Source: Phyllobacterium endophyticum
Lineage (GTDB): Bacteria; Pseudomonadota; Alphaproteobacteria; Rhizobiales; Rhizobiaceae
NCBI RefSeq assembly: GCF_003010935.1
Contig: NZ_PGGN01000006.1
Location: 204,387 to 268,386, forward strand
Direction of reading: 5' to 3'
Length of the DNA stretch: 64,000 nucleotides
The position numbers were made by a program, and so were the translations under genes. Shown here in pieces: positions 54,714 to 63,899 of the stretch; the first letter of the stretch is position 1, and the number at the start of each line of letters is the position of its first letter. The notes under the pieces are model-generated. The model was not told where the DNA came from and did no database searches. It saw nothing but the letters and a program-made list of their open reading frames with translations.

Positions 54714-56690
54714 CTAAAGCCCGAACGGATAGGTGTCGGGCGTTCCCGCCCGCGCATGTTCCGGTCCGAGCGGCGTTACCGCGGACGTCTCGTCCAGCCA
54801 GACGAACGCATCGAATTGGCGTGGAAGCGACGCTTCGGCATAGTGGCTGAGAAGCTCGGTTTGCGGCCGGTAAATCACACCGATGAAGCGCTCCAGCCGC
54901 GGCTCGATGAGGCGCTTTGCCAAGACGTTGTGCCGGCTGAAGTCGAGCAGGAACCGCTGCATGGCAGCCTCATGGCAAAGCCGCTCATAGCTGTTGCGAT
55001 GCGACGGGCGCACGCGCATGATCTCCATGTCGCCGTCCCAGTCACTGGCTGCGGCCACCGTTCCCGTATGGGTTCCAAGTCCGATCAGGGCCGACTTCTC
55101 GCCGAAGCGCTGGCGGCAGAGCTGGCCGATATTCAGTTCGTCGCGGATGAGACCCATATCGGTATGGCGGGCGTCGCCGATATGCGAATTGTGCGCCCAA
55201 ACCACGGCCTTGGCATCAGGGCCCCGGCTCTCGAGTATATGGTTCAGGGTCTCGAACATGTGCGTGTCGCGCAGGTTCCAGGAGTCCGCCCCGCCATAAT
55301 ACATGATGCGATAATAGCGCTCTGCCGAGGCGACAAGCCGCGCGTTTTGTGCAGCATTGAGAAAGTCCGCGCCGTCCTTAGCCGCGTAGTCGAGCTTGCG
55401 CTCCAGCAGATCCCTGCATTGGGCGATCACCGCCTCTTCGCATTTCCGGTAGCCGGCACTCAGCACGGCACGGCCATAGGTTGAAGGCTCGCTTTGCCAA
55501 GGCGTAAGGCAGCCATAGCGTTGGCGGGCAATGGCTGCCGCCGCGGGATCGATCTCGTCCAGATAGTGCAGCACAGCGGCGATGGAGCCGCTCATGTTGT
55601 AAATGTCGAGACCATAGAACCCGGCCCGGCGCTCCGACGCGAGGGCAGCATTATGTTCGCGCAGCCAGATGGTGAAGGCCTCCACATCCGTATTGCGCCA
55701 CATCCACGTCGGAAAGCGCTGGAAAGGCGGGCTTTGATCATATCTTTTTGGCCGATGGCGCACGTAACGGTCGATCTCGGCCGCGTCGGGCCAGTCAGCT
55801 TCGACCGCGACAATCGTGAAACCATGCTTCTCGATGAGGCGCTGGGTGATCGCTGCACGAGCACGGTAAAACTCCGAGGTCCCATGGCTGGCTTCACCCA
55901 GAAGCACCACCCGGCGATCGGCAAACCGGTCGAACAGCTCCCCGAACGCATCGTCGTCCGGATCAGGGAGGGGTTCGGCTGCTTCTGATATCATCTGCGG
56001 CAGCGTCAATTCGCGTGCCTTGACGGCAAGGTTGCCGCTGCCGTCCGACCAGCCCTGTTCGCCGATAAGCGGCACGAACATGACCGCTCCGAGATCTTCC
56101 GTCTCATAGTCCGATTGGCTCGTTCGGGTGAGCTTCAGAAGCCTTTGGCTGGTTTCATCGAGGCCAACGGGAATAACCAGGCGACCGCCGGTCACAAGTT
56201 GTTCCTTGAGCGCCCGGGGCACCTCGGGTCCCCCGGCCGCGACGAGGATCACATCGAATGGCGCTGCTTCGGGCCACCCTTTGGTGCCATCGCCAACGCG
56301 CACTTCGACATTGTCGTATCCAAGCTCGTGCAGCCGCCGGCCGGCCGCTTCCGCAAGGGGCGGATGGCGCTCGATAGTATATACCCGGTCGGCGATCTGG
56401 CTCGCGACCGCTGCCGCATAGCCGGACCCGGTGCCGACGTCGAGCACCGTCTCGCCGGGCTTTATCGCAGCCGCTGCGATCATGTGAGCGACGATGTAGG
56501 GTTGCGAGATGGTCTGACCTTCGCCGATCGGCAGGGGCGAGTCTTCATAGGCGAATTCTTCGAATCCGGCCTCGACGAATGCCTCGCGCGGTACACGCCG
56601 CATCGCTTCGAGAGTATGGGGATCATTTATTCCGCGCCGGGCAATCTGCATATCCACCATGCGATCACGGGCGCGCGAGAGGTCTAACAT
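54714..56690 (-). CDS. Protein-L-isoaspartate methyltransferase / erythromycin-esterase-family fusion
   Basis: A 658-aa two-domain protein; the ATG at 56690 follows GGAGG by four bases. Residues 1-215 are a PCMT: D-S-P-L-P-I-G-E-G-Q-T-I-S-Q and the SAM site V-L-D-V-G-T-G-S-G-Y, which methylates isoaspartate in damaged proteins. Residues about 235-655 are an EreA-like domain: G-E-A-S-H-G-T (catalytic His), E-A-D-W-P-D-A, and A-H-N-S-H-I-G. Fusions of this kind exist in other rhizobia. The esterase half probably does not act on erythromycin itself; its true substrate is unknown. It is under an EcfG-type promoter. Confidence 0.93.
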   Translation of the reverse strand: MLDLSRARDRMVDMQIARRGINDPHTLEAMRRVPREAFVEAGFEEFAYEDSPLPIGEGQTISQPYIVAHMIAAAAIKPGETVLDVGTGSGYAAAVASQIADRVYTIERHPPLAEAAGRRLHELGYDNVEVRVGDGTKGWPEAAPFDVILVAAGGPEVPRALKEQLVTGGRLVIPVGLDETSQRLLKLTRTSQSDYETEDLGAVMFVPLIGEQGWSDGSGNLAVKARELTLPQMISEAAEPLPDPDDDAFGELFDRFADRRVVLLGEASHGTSEFYRARAAITQRLIEKHGFTIVAVEADWPDAAEIDRYVRHRPKRYDQSPPFQRFPTWMWRNTDVEAFTIWLREHNAALASERRAGFYGLDIYNMSGSIAAVLHYLDEIDPAAAAIARQRYGCLTPWQSEPSTYGRAVLSAGYRKCEEAVIAQCRDLLERKLDYAAKDGADFLNAAQNARLVASAERYYRIMYYGGADSWNLRDTHMFETLNHILESRGPDAKAVVWAHNSHIGDARHTDMGLIRDELNIGQLCRQRFGEKSALIGLGTHTGTVAAASDWDGDMEIMRVRPSHRNSYERLCHEAAMQRFLLDFSRHNVLAKRLIEPRLERFIGVIYRPQTELLSHYAEASLPRQFDAFVWLDETSAVTPLGPEHARAGTPDTYPFGL

Positions 56691-56739
56691 CGTACCTCCA
56701 GGGCTTTGCCAAGGCTTCGATCGACGAACCCATGCTGTT

Positions 56740-56764
56740 AACCTCACAGGCCGCCGATAGTTCC
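56740..56764 (-). promoter_or_regulatory. EcfG-type stress promoter of the PCMT-esterase fusion
   Basis: On the minus strand GGAAC (56764-56760), 16-base spacer, GGTT (56743-56740), 49 bases before the start codon at 56690. Confidence 0.6.
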
Positions 56765-56783
56765 CCATATTGCCTCCCTGGGC

Positions 56784-56808
56784 GGAACAAAACTGCCGGC
56801 GCCCTGTT
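56784..56808 (+). promoter_or_regulatory. EcfG-type stress promoter of the 86-aa gene
   Basis: GGAAC (56784-56788), 16-base spacer, TGTT (56805-56808), 35 bases before the start codon at 56844. It is back to back with the promoter at 56740-56764, so both sides of this gap appear to be in the same regulon. Confidence 0.55.
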
Positions 56809-56843
56809 GATTTCATGGTCTGACCGCTTTCAAAGGAGAAACA

Positions 56844-57104
56844 ATGTCCCAACTCGACAGCCAGGATCTGGAAGGGCGAATTCTGGCGCACCGCAAGCTC
56901 TTGGTCGCGCTGTTGCACACGATCGCCCGGATGGCGCCGAACCCCGATGACCTCTGGGACGATATTCGCGACAGCGCGTCGCTGCTGGATCAGGAGGAGG
57001 ACCCCGGCGCAATTCCGAACGCGGCATTCGCGACCCAGGTGCGTGAAACGGAAGAACTTCGGTCGATCATAGCGCAGGCGGAAGCGCGGTTCAGGCGCTC
57101 GTGA
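56844..57104 (+). CDS. Conserved hypothetical protein, 86 aa
   Basis: The ATG follows AAAGGAG. The product is acidic and probably all-helical: L-E-G-R-I-L-A-H-R-K-L-L-V-A-L-L, then an acidic segment and a final helix. It resembles small rhizobial proteins of unknown function. Convergent with the alpha/beta hydrolase gene (seven bp). Confidence 0.7.
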   Translation: MSQLDSQDLEGRILAHRKLLVALLHTIARMAPNPDDLWDDIRDSASLLDQEEDPGAIPNAAFATQVRETEELRSIIAQAEARFRRS

Positions 57105-57111
57105 CCGCGGA

Positions 57112-57840
57112 CTACCGTGCGCCGAGGATCATCTCGCGGAACCATCCCAGCAAAAGGGAATCATATGCTTTCTGGCTTTCCGGTGTGCTCAAGGCGTGGT
57201 CGGCACCCGAGATGATGCGCGAAGTCAGGGAGCGTGCATTGATGAACGCCGAGCGGTAGCTCGCAATGGCAGCATGCGGGACGAGGTCGTCGTTTTCGGA
57301 TGAGACGATCAGGACGTCTCCCCTGAACCGGCGGCTTACGTCGAGCGCTTTATTGTCGTTCGCCGACACTATGCTCGACCGGTATTCAGCGAGATCCTTT
57401 CTGTCGAGAGAGAACTTAGGAACGTCCCAGTCGGCGTCCCTGTACAGCGCCGGCACCCGGAGCGCCAGCCAGCGGACGGGCCTGAGCGACGTGAGGATTG
57501 CCGCAAGATAACCGCCGTAACTGCTGCCGATCACGCCTATCGAGTTGGGATCGATCGACGGATGGGCGGCCAATGCATCATAGGCTGCCAGCGCATCGTT
57601 GAGATTGTCGCCCCTCGTCACATAGCGCTGTTGCGACAAGGTCTCCGCATGCCCGCGCATGTCGAAGGTCAGGCAGACGCTGCCAAGGGCGGAGATTTCC
57701 CGGGCCCTTTGCAGGTCGCGCTCCTGGCTCCCCGCCCAGCCATGCAGGAAAAGCACTCCCGGCACCCCGGTGTCAGGAGAGGCAAGCGTGCCCATGATGC
57801 GCTGCGTGTCGACTTCGATCTCAACTTTGCTGGTCTGCAT
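57112..57840 (-). CDS. Alpha/beta hydrolase (dienelactone-hydrolase/dipeptidyl-peptidase-like)
   Basis: A 242-aa serine hydrolase. The oxyanion region is F-L-H-G-W-A-G-S, the nucleophile elbow G-S-S-Y-G-G-Y (Ser about residue 111), Asp in S-S-E-N-D-D-L-V and His in A-D-H-A-L-S. It starts 20 bases inside the end of the DUF3182 gene, with GGAGG nine bases before the ATG, so both are translated together and probably act on one substrate. Confidence 0.88.
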   Translation of the reverse strand: MQTSKVEIEVDTQRIMGTLASPDTGVPGVLFLHGWAGSQERDLQRAREISALGSVCLTFDMRGHAETLSQQRYVTRGDNLNDALAAYDALAAHPSIDPNSIGVIGSSYGGYLAAILTSLRPVRWLALRVPALYRDADWDVPKFSLDRKDLAEYRSSIVSANDNKALDVSRRFRGDVLIVSSENDDLVPHAAIASYRSAFINARSLTSRIISGADHALSTPESQKAYDSLLLGWFREMILGAR

Positions 57841-58927
57841 GATATATCGCCTCCAGTTTTGCATATTTCGTCATTGGCCCCTCCCTCGGGTCCTCGCCTG
57901 CGAAACAGACGAAAGCCGACCGGTCATCGACAGAAGCCTTGCCGAACACTTCATATGATGCCGCATCGACGGCAACGAGTGAAGGTTCCTGCTTGAAAGC
58001 CTCAAGGGCAAGGACCTCGCCCGGCGTCGCACCTCCTGCCCGCCAGGATTGTTCCAGCACCGCGGTCTTGACCTCGCCACGCGCGTCGGTGCCGGTGATC
58101 ACGTCATAGTTTTTCCGCGAGGCCATCATCCCCAATGTCCTGTTGGCGCAAGCATCGTAGTGCCGCGCTGCGGCAATCACGTGGCGGGCGTTCGGGTCAT
58201 CGATTTGATCTGACAACAGCCCCCAGTCGCCTGGTACAGCTCGAAACTTCGTCCCCCCATAGGTTTTCCGGCCGTTATTGTCGGTTGTCAGCCGTTGTTC
58301 GCCAAAGTAGGACAATTCAGTTCCATCGACGCATAATTGGCCGACGCTATATGTCCTCGTCTTTGCGAGATCTTCTTCGGCCACAAGACCATTCGCCAGG
58401 ATTTCCTTGGGCACCGTCTCGCACAGCCTCCGGAGCTCGTTGGCGGATTTTAGAACCCATTGCCCGTCTCCCCCTTCGGCATAGGGGTCCTTCACCCGGA
58501 TCGCGCCGTTTGGCAGGAGCCTGTCGCCCGCAGCAATGAGATCTTCCGCGCTGAACACCGAGAATCCCGGAAGTACGACATTGCGGACCTGCCGGGGAAA
58601 CGCGGATGACCAGCCGCGCGGTGCGGTCGCATCGGGCGCAATGAGAGGATGCGTGATCAGCTTCGTCGACATGAATTCATAGGCCACGACGCCGCCGAAG
58701 AGATCATCCACCGTCCAGGCGGCCGCTTCATCCGGGTGCTGGTCTCGCGACAGTGTCTCCGCCGGCACGTAATAATATTTCTCCCGGTCGGCCCACGGAT
58801 CGGCCGGAGGTTCGTCGTGGAACGCACATTCCTTGATCCGGGCGAGCTTCCGCCCGATGCTCAGGAGCGTGATCCATTTATGCGATGCCCGGTCCAACGA
58901 TCCGAGGACGACGACCGCCTGCTTCAT
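57821..58927 (-). CDS. DUF3182 (ATP-grasp-like) protein
   Basis: A 368-aa protein with the DUF3182 pattern: A-Y-E-F-M-S-T-K-L-I-T-H-P-L, P-G-F-S-V-F, then K-D-P-Y-A-E-G-G-D-G-Q-W, G-L-V-A-E-E-D-L and a C-terminal Q-S-W-R-A-G-G-A-T. The Lys, Gly-rich loop and Glu pairs resemble the ATP-grasp fold, so it may ligate a carboxylate to an amine. It overlaps the alpha/beta hydrolase gene. A possible ligase-hydrolase couple of unknown product. A weak GGAAC-N16-GATT lies at 58968-58992. Confidence 0.82.
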   Translation of the reverse strand: MKQAVVVLGSLDRASHKWITLLSIGRKLARIKECAFHDEPPADPWADREKYYYVPAETLSRDQHPDEAAAWTVDDLFGGVVAYEFMSTKLITHPLIAPDATAPRGWSSAFPRQVRNVVLPGFSVFSAEDLIAAGDRLLPNGAIRVKDPYAEGGDGQWVLKSANELRRLCETVPKEILANGLVAEEDLAKTRTYSVGQLCVDGTELSYFGEQRLTTDNNGRKTYGGTKFRAVPGDWGLLSDQIDDPNARHVIAAARHYDACANRTLGMMASRKNYDVITGTDARGEVKTAVLEQSWRAGGATPGEVLALEAFKQEPSLVAVDAASYEVFGKASVDDRSAFVCFAGEDPREGPMTKYAKLEAIYHADQQS

Positions 58928-59101
58928 GCATAATCCTCGCAAGATTCGCGATTACCCTCGAAGACTTAATCGGGACCTCGGGCCTTTGTTCCCATTTTCA
59001 TGGGTGTGCACGCAGGTACGCTTGTGCATGATCCTCTTTTGGGATCGACTGCAAGACTGGGCGCGTTCACGTCGAGCAAAACTCAAGCGAAGGGTCTGGT
59101 C

Positions 59102-59866
59102 ATGCATCGTTTTGAAGGAAAAGTAGTCATCGTCACGGGCGCAGGCTCCGGTATGGGCGAGGCAACCGCACGCAGGTTTTCCCGGGAAGGCGCGAGTGTG
59201 GTTCTCGCCGATTACGACAGGGACAGCGTGGAACGTGTCGCGTCCGAACTGCCGGCCGATCGTACGATGGTTCAGGTCGTCGACGTCTCAAGTTCTGGAC
59301 CTGTCAACGCCATGGTCGAAGCCACCGTCTCCAGATTCGGCAAGCTCGATGTGATCGTCAACAATGCCGGCGTCCATGAGTCCGGCGAGCCCGAGGAAAT
59401 CACCGACGAACGATGGCGCAAGGTCATGAGCGTTGATGCGGACGGAGTATTTTTCGGCTGCCGGGCTGCAATTCCCCATCTTGAGAAGACCGGAGGCTCG
59501 ATCATCAACACGGCGTCCGTCTCGGGAACTGGCGGCGATTGGGGCATGAGCCCATACAATGCTGCCAAGGGTGCAGTGGTCAACCTCACCCGCGCCCTCG
59601 CGCTCGATCTCGGCAAGAAGGGCATCCGGGTCAATTCGGTCTGCCCAAGTCTGACCCGAACCGCGATGACGGAGGATATGCTCGAAGACGGCCAGCTTGT
59701 CGCAAGATTCAAGCAGCGCATACCGCTCGGCCGTGTCTGCGAACCGGACGAAGTCGCAGCGGTCATTGCCTTCCTTGCCAGCGACGATGCAAGTTTCATA
59801 ACCGGAGCGAACATCCCCGTCGATGGCGGCGTTTCGGCCTCCAACGGGCAACCGGGTCAGGGCTGA
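59102..59866 (+). CDS. Short-chain dehydrogenase/reductase
   Basis: A 254-aa classical SDR. The ATG at 59102 has AAGGG seven bases before it; the frame opens at 59000. The cofactor motif is T-G-A-G-S-G-M-G, the structural motif N-N-A-G, and the catalytic Ser and Y-x-x-x-K are in S-V-S-G and Y-N-A-A-K. Asp in L-A-D-Y-D suggests NAD preference. The substrate is unknown. It lies upstream of groESL but has its own control. Confidence 0.92.
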   Translation: MHRFEGKVVIVTGAGSGMGEATARRFSREGASVVLADYDRDSVERVASELPADRTMVQVVDVSSSGPVNAMVEATVSRFGKLDVIVNNAGVHESGEPEEITDERWRKVMSVDADGVFFGCRAAIPHLEKTGGSIINTASVSGTGGDWGMSPYNAAKGAVVNLTRALALDLGKKGIRVNSVCPSLTRTAMTEDMLEDGQLVARFKQRIPLGRVCEPDEVAAVIAFLASDDASFITGANIPVDGGVSASNGQPGQG

Positions 59867-59897
59867 AGCCGCACTCACCGGCGCTTCTCCGGCTGCG

Positions 59898-59924
59898 CTG
59901 GCACTCTCACCGCCCGAGTGCTAA
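59898..59924 (+). promoter_or_regulatory. CIRCE element (HrcA operator) of groESL
   Basis: The arms CTGGCACTC (59898-59906) and GAGTGCTAA (59916-59924) with nine bases between match CIRCE; the right arm is perfect and the left differs at two outer bases. The site lies 149 bp before groES. A CTTGAAA at 59942-59948 could be a -35 box of a sigma-32 promoter, giving dual HrcA and RpoH control. Confidence 0.82.
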
Positions 59925-60072
59925 AATTTTTTTTCCGGCCTCTTGAAAACTGGCGGACCGCAACCAATTCGTTAGGCGCGCGACGCCTGAGGGGTCGCGC
60001 AACCCCGCGTCGCTTCATCCAGAGCGGCGCGGAGGAACTTCAAAACCTGTTTGTCTTAGTGAGGAGAACATT

Positions 60073-60384
60073 ATGACGTTCCGTCCATTGCACGACCGTA
60101 TTCTGGTCCGCCGCATCGAGGCCGAAGAAAAAACGGCTGGCGGTATCATCATTCCCGACACCGCAAAGGAAAAGCCGCAGGAAGGCGAGGTCCTCGCCGC
60201 GGGTCCGGGTGCCCGCGACGAAAGCGGCCAGTTGCAGCCGCTGGACGTGAAGGTCGGTGATCGCATCCTGTTCGGCAAATGGTCCGGCACCGAAATCAGG
60301 CTCAAGGGCGAGGATCTCCTGATCATGAAGGAATCCGATGTCATGGGCGTGATCGAAGCCGAAACCGTCGCCAAAGCGGCATGA
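60073..60384 (+). CDS. groES: Co-chaperonin GroES
   Basis: A 103-aa co-chaperonin with the mobile loop [11 protein letters not shown] and G-K-W-S-G-T-E-I near the C-terminus. GAGGAG precedes the ATG. It caps GroEL and lies 48 bp upstream of groEL under the CIRCE. Rhizobia often have several groESL sets, and this may be one of them. Confidence 0.97.
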   Translation: MTFRPLHDRILVRRIEAEEKTAGGIIIPDTAKEKPQEGEVLAAGPGARDESGQLQPLDVKVGDRILFGKWSGTEIRLKGEDLLIMKESDVMGVIEAETVAKAA

Positions 60385-60420
60385 TGCCACGACCATCCGT
60401 CAATGAATGCTGCCTGATGA

Positions 60421-62061
<1,641 letters not shown>

Positions 62062-62075
62062 TCTGAATTCTCCGC

Positions 62076-62110
62076 GATGCCCGCTCCCAGAGCGGGCATC
62101 TCTCTTTTTT
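62076..62110 (+). terminator. Rho-independent terminator of groESL
   Basis: A perfect 11-base-pair stem (GATGCCCGCTC / GAGCGGGCATC) with a three-base loop at 62076-62100, followed by TCTCTTTTTT. It lies 15 bp after the groEL stop. Confidence 0.9.
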
Positions 62111-62190
62111 CTGAAAGATTTGGGGCCCGCCCCAGAACGGGCGTCGCTTTTTGTCTGAAAGATATGGGGCCCGCTCTCGGCAGTGCGGGC
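62111..62190. repeat. Short direct repeat with two more GCCCG/CGGGC hairpins after groEL
   Basis: CTGAAAGATTTGGGGCCCGC at 62111-62130 recurs at 62155-62174 with one mismatch, 44 bp apart. Each copy begins a hairpin (GCCCG...CGGGC at 62125-62142 followed by TCGCTTTTT, and GCCCGC...GCGGGC near 62169-62190). With the main terminator this makes three similar hairpins in a row. Confidence 0.65.
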
Positions 62191-62442
62191 ATCGGTCATT
62201 GATCTGGGGAGGGGAGTGAGGCCCGACACACCAGCGACCAGCATGCGTTCCGGGCCTCTGCCGAAGAGTTCGGTGCTCCCCGGCCATCCTCAAACCGTCT
62301 CATGCGAAAAATGTTCCAGGCAAGCCCGGCGAGGCCTGACGCTGTTAACGGGGGGGGTGGGTTGCGCCAGGCCCCTACCAGAGAGGCGAGGCTCCCCGGC
62401 AGGTATCGAACTGCATTTGCAATAGAACGTTCCCGGGCGAAA
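62191..62442. other. Region without recognised gene
   Basis: About 250 bp between the hairpins and the zinc-ribbon gene stop. Plus- and minus-strand frames here have no family pattern. A run of nine G lies at about 62350-62358. Confidence 0.4.
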
Positions 62443-62655
62443 TCACCTTCGGATAATATGCCCGTCATGCAGATCGAAAACGCCGCTCAAGCCACCCTGG
62501 GCGATGAAACTGTCTTCGATTTCATGCCACCGTCCGATGTAATTGCCGCAGGTGACGCAGAATATGGGGCTGTCGGTGAGGACCCTCTCCGGCATGCGCA
62601 GGTAAGTCGTATGACAATCGGAACATTCGAGTTTACCGCTCAGACGCTGCACCAT
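62443..62655 (-). CDS. Small zinc-ribbon-like protein (second of two paralogues)
   Basis: The ATG at 62655 follows GGAGG by six bases, giving 70 aa. Two C-x-x-C pairs (L-E-C-S-D-C-H and F-C-V-T-C-G-N-Y) and the following I-E-D-S-F-I-A-Q-G-G-L-S-G-V-F match the protein at 40228, including M-x-Q-R-L-x-x-K-L-E-C at the start. It lacks the acidic tail of that protein. Probably binds zinc; function unknown. Confidence 0.75.
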   Translation of the reverse strand: MVQRLSGKLECSDCHTTYLRMPERVLTDSPIFCVTCGNYIGRWHEIEDSFIAQGGLSGVFDLHDGHIIRR

Positions 62656-63115
62656 TTCACACCTCCCCGTGAGGTTAAAAAGGCATTTTACCCTTTCCAG
62701 AATGCGCCGCAATAATGTGTCCGATAGTGGACAGATTTGCAGTTGGTGAGGCTTGCCGAGCGTAAGAAAGCACAGGCATCGGCTGGTTATATATCGGACG
62801 AAAGTCTGATCCGGCGAGGCAAAGGTCTGAAATCCTTGGGTAAATGGCAGTTGATGGAACAAAGCCGTCAGCCACAGGTTTCGATCCGCGAACCATGAGA
62901 TTGCCATGTCGAGATTGGCCGCATGATCTCCGGGATAGGGTGCGGCCAAGCCACATTGTTCCCGGGCGTATCAAAAAGACGCGCCATCTGAGCGGGGAGC
63001 GGCGCCTCACCTTATAACCCCGCCTTTGACCTCGGGCGGCAGACCGGACCAGACCGGCCTGCCGCCTTTTCCTTGGAAACCTCCCGCCGATCATCTGACC
63101 AATGGCAGAACGACT
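62656..63115. other. 460-bp region without recognised gene
   Basis: Minus-strand frames here (for example 62675-63094) are Arg-rich and have no ribosome site or family pattern, so I do not call them. The region holds a hairpin at 63034-63065 (stem GGCGGCAG / CTGCCGCC), then TTTTCC on the plus strand, 51 bp after the stop of the membrane protein gene; it may end that gene's transcript. Confidence 0.4.
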
Positions 63116-63892
63116 TTAGAATTGCCGGGGTGCGTGCGGAGGGATCGATATCCTGGTTCCCCGCCGAACGACTGTTCCTCCTTTGCGAAGAAGCCCGGCA
63201 AATGCCGCGATCAGAACGCCGCTTGCGCAGAACTCCAGACTTTCTTCAAGCTTCTCCGCCTTGTATGAATGTATGAGATCGAGGATGACGGCACTTGCAA
63301 GCATGCACGTCGCAAGTAAGAGGCGGAATTCGAAACGCCGCGACAGGACATATCTCGCCAGCATCCAGGCTTGCTGCCGGAACCGCAACAACAGCACCAG
63401 CGCAACGGCAAGAAAAACTGTCATCACGATCAGTGCAGCGAAGATGGCCCCCGATCCGGCATCCCCGATTGCGCGAAATACAAGAATGACGATGTCATGT
63501 CCGCCGTCGAACTCGCCGCCGCCCTTCATCTTCGGCATCCTGATATGAAGAAGACGCGCCCCGAAGCTGATCTCGCTGAGAAAGAGCAGCAGCGACAATA
63601 TGCCTGCGGCGAAAAGCACCGTCCGTTCGGCAGGCGTGAGCCGGATATTGCCGCGCATGACAATGCCAAACGCGAGAACAGCCGCGATAAAAAAACCGGC
63701 AGCGCTGAGATCTTCGACAGGACCGTCTTCGACCAGCAATGGCGGAAAGGAAAGGCCGAGCGTGAACAGCAAGATGACGACGCAGCCGGTAGCGGCTGCA
63801 AAGGCGAAATTGTTGCGGCTGATCACGGCCTTGTTTTCGTTGGCCCACGCATAGCCCGGGCCAGAACGCTCGTTTGCCGGCCTCCCGCGCAT
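63116..63892 (-). CDS. Integral membrane protein, 258 aa
   Basis: The ATG at 63892 is the most likely start; the frame opens at 63985, inside the end of the next gene upstream. About six membrane helices, for example F-A-A-A-T-G-C-V-V-I-L-L-F-T-L-G, A-G-I-L-S-L-L-L-F-L and V-M-T-V-F-L-A-V-A-L-V-L-L. A polar loop in the middle has E-I-S-F-G-A-R. I do not recognise the family. It follows an exopolysaccharide sugar transferase in the same direction, seven bp after its stop, so a role in polysaccharide export or modification is possible. Confidence 0.75.
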   Translation of the reverse strand: MRGRPANERSGPGYAWANENKAVISRNNFAFAAATGCVVILLFTLGLSFPPLLVEDGPVEDLSAAGFFIAAVLAFGIVMRGNIRLTPAERTVLFAAGILSLLLFLSEISFGARLLHIRMPKMKGGGEFDGGHDIVILVFRAIGDAGSGAIFAALIVMTVFLAVALVLLLRFRQQAWMLARYVLSRRFEFRLLLATCMLASAVILDLIHSYKAEKLEESLEFCASGVLIAAFAGLLRKGGTVVRRGTRISIPPHAPRQF

Positions 63893-63899
63893 CGCGGGC

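Noticed and set aside
54690..55484. Plus-strand frame of 264 codons
   Set aside because: Antisense of the esterase half of the fusion protein, no ribosome site or family pattern.
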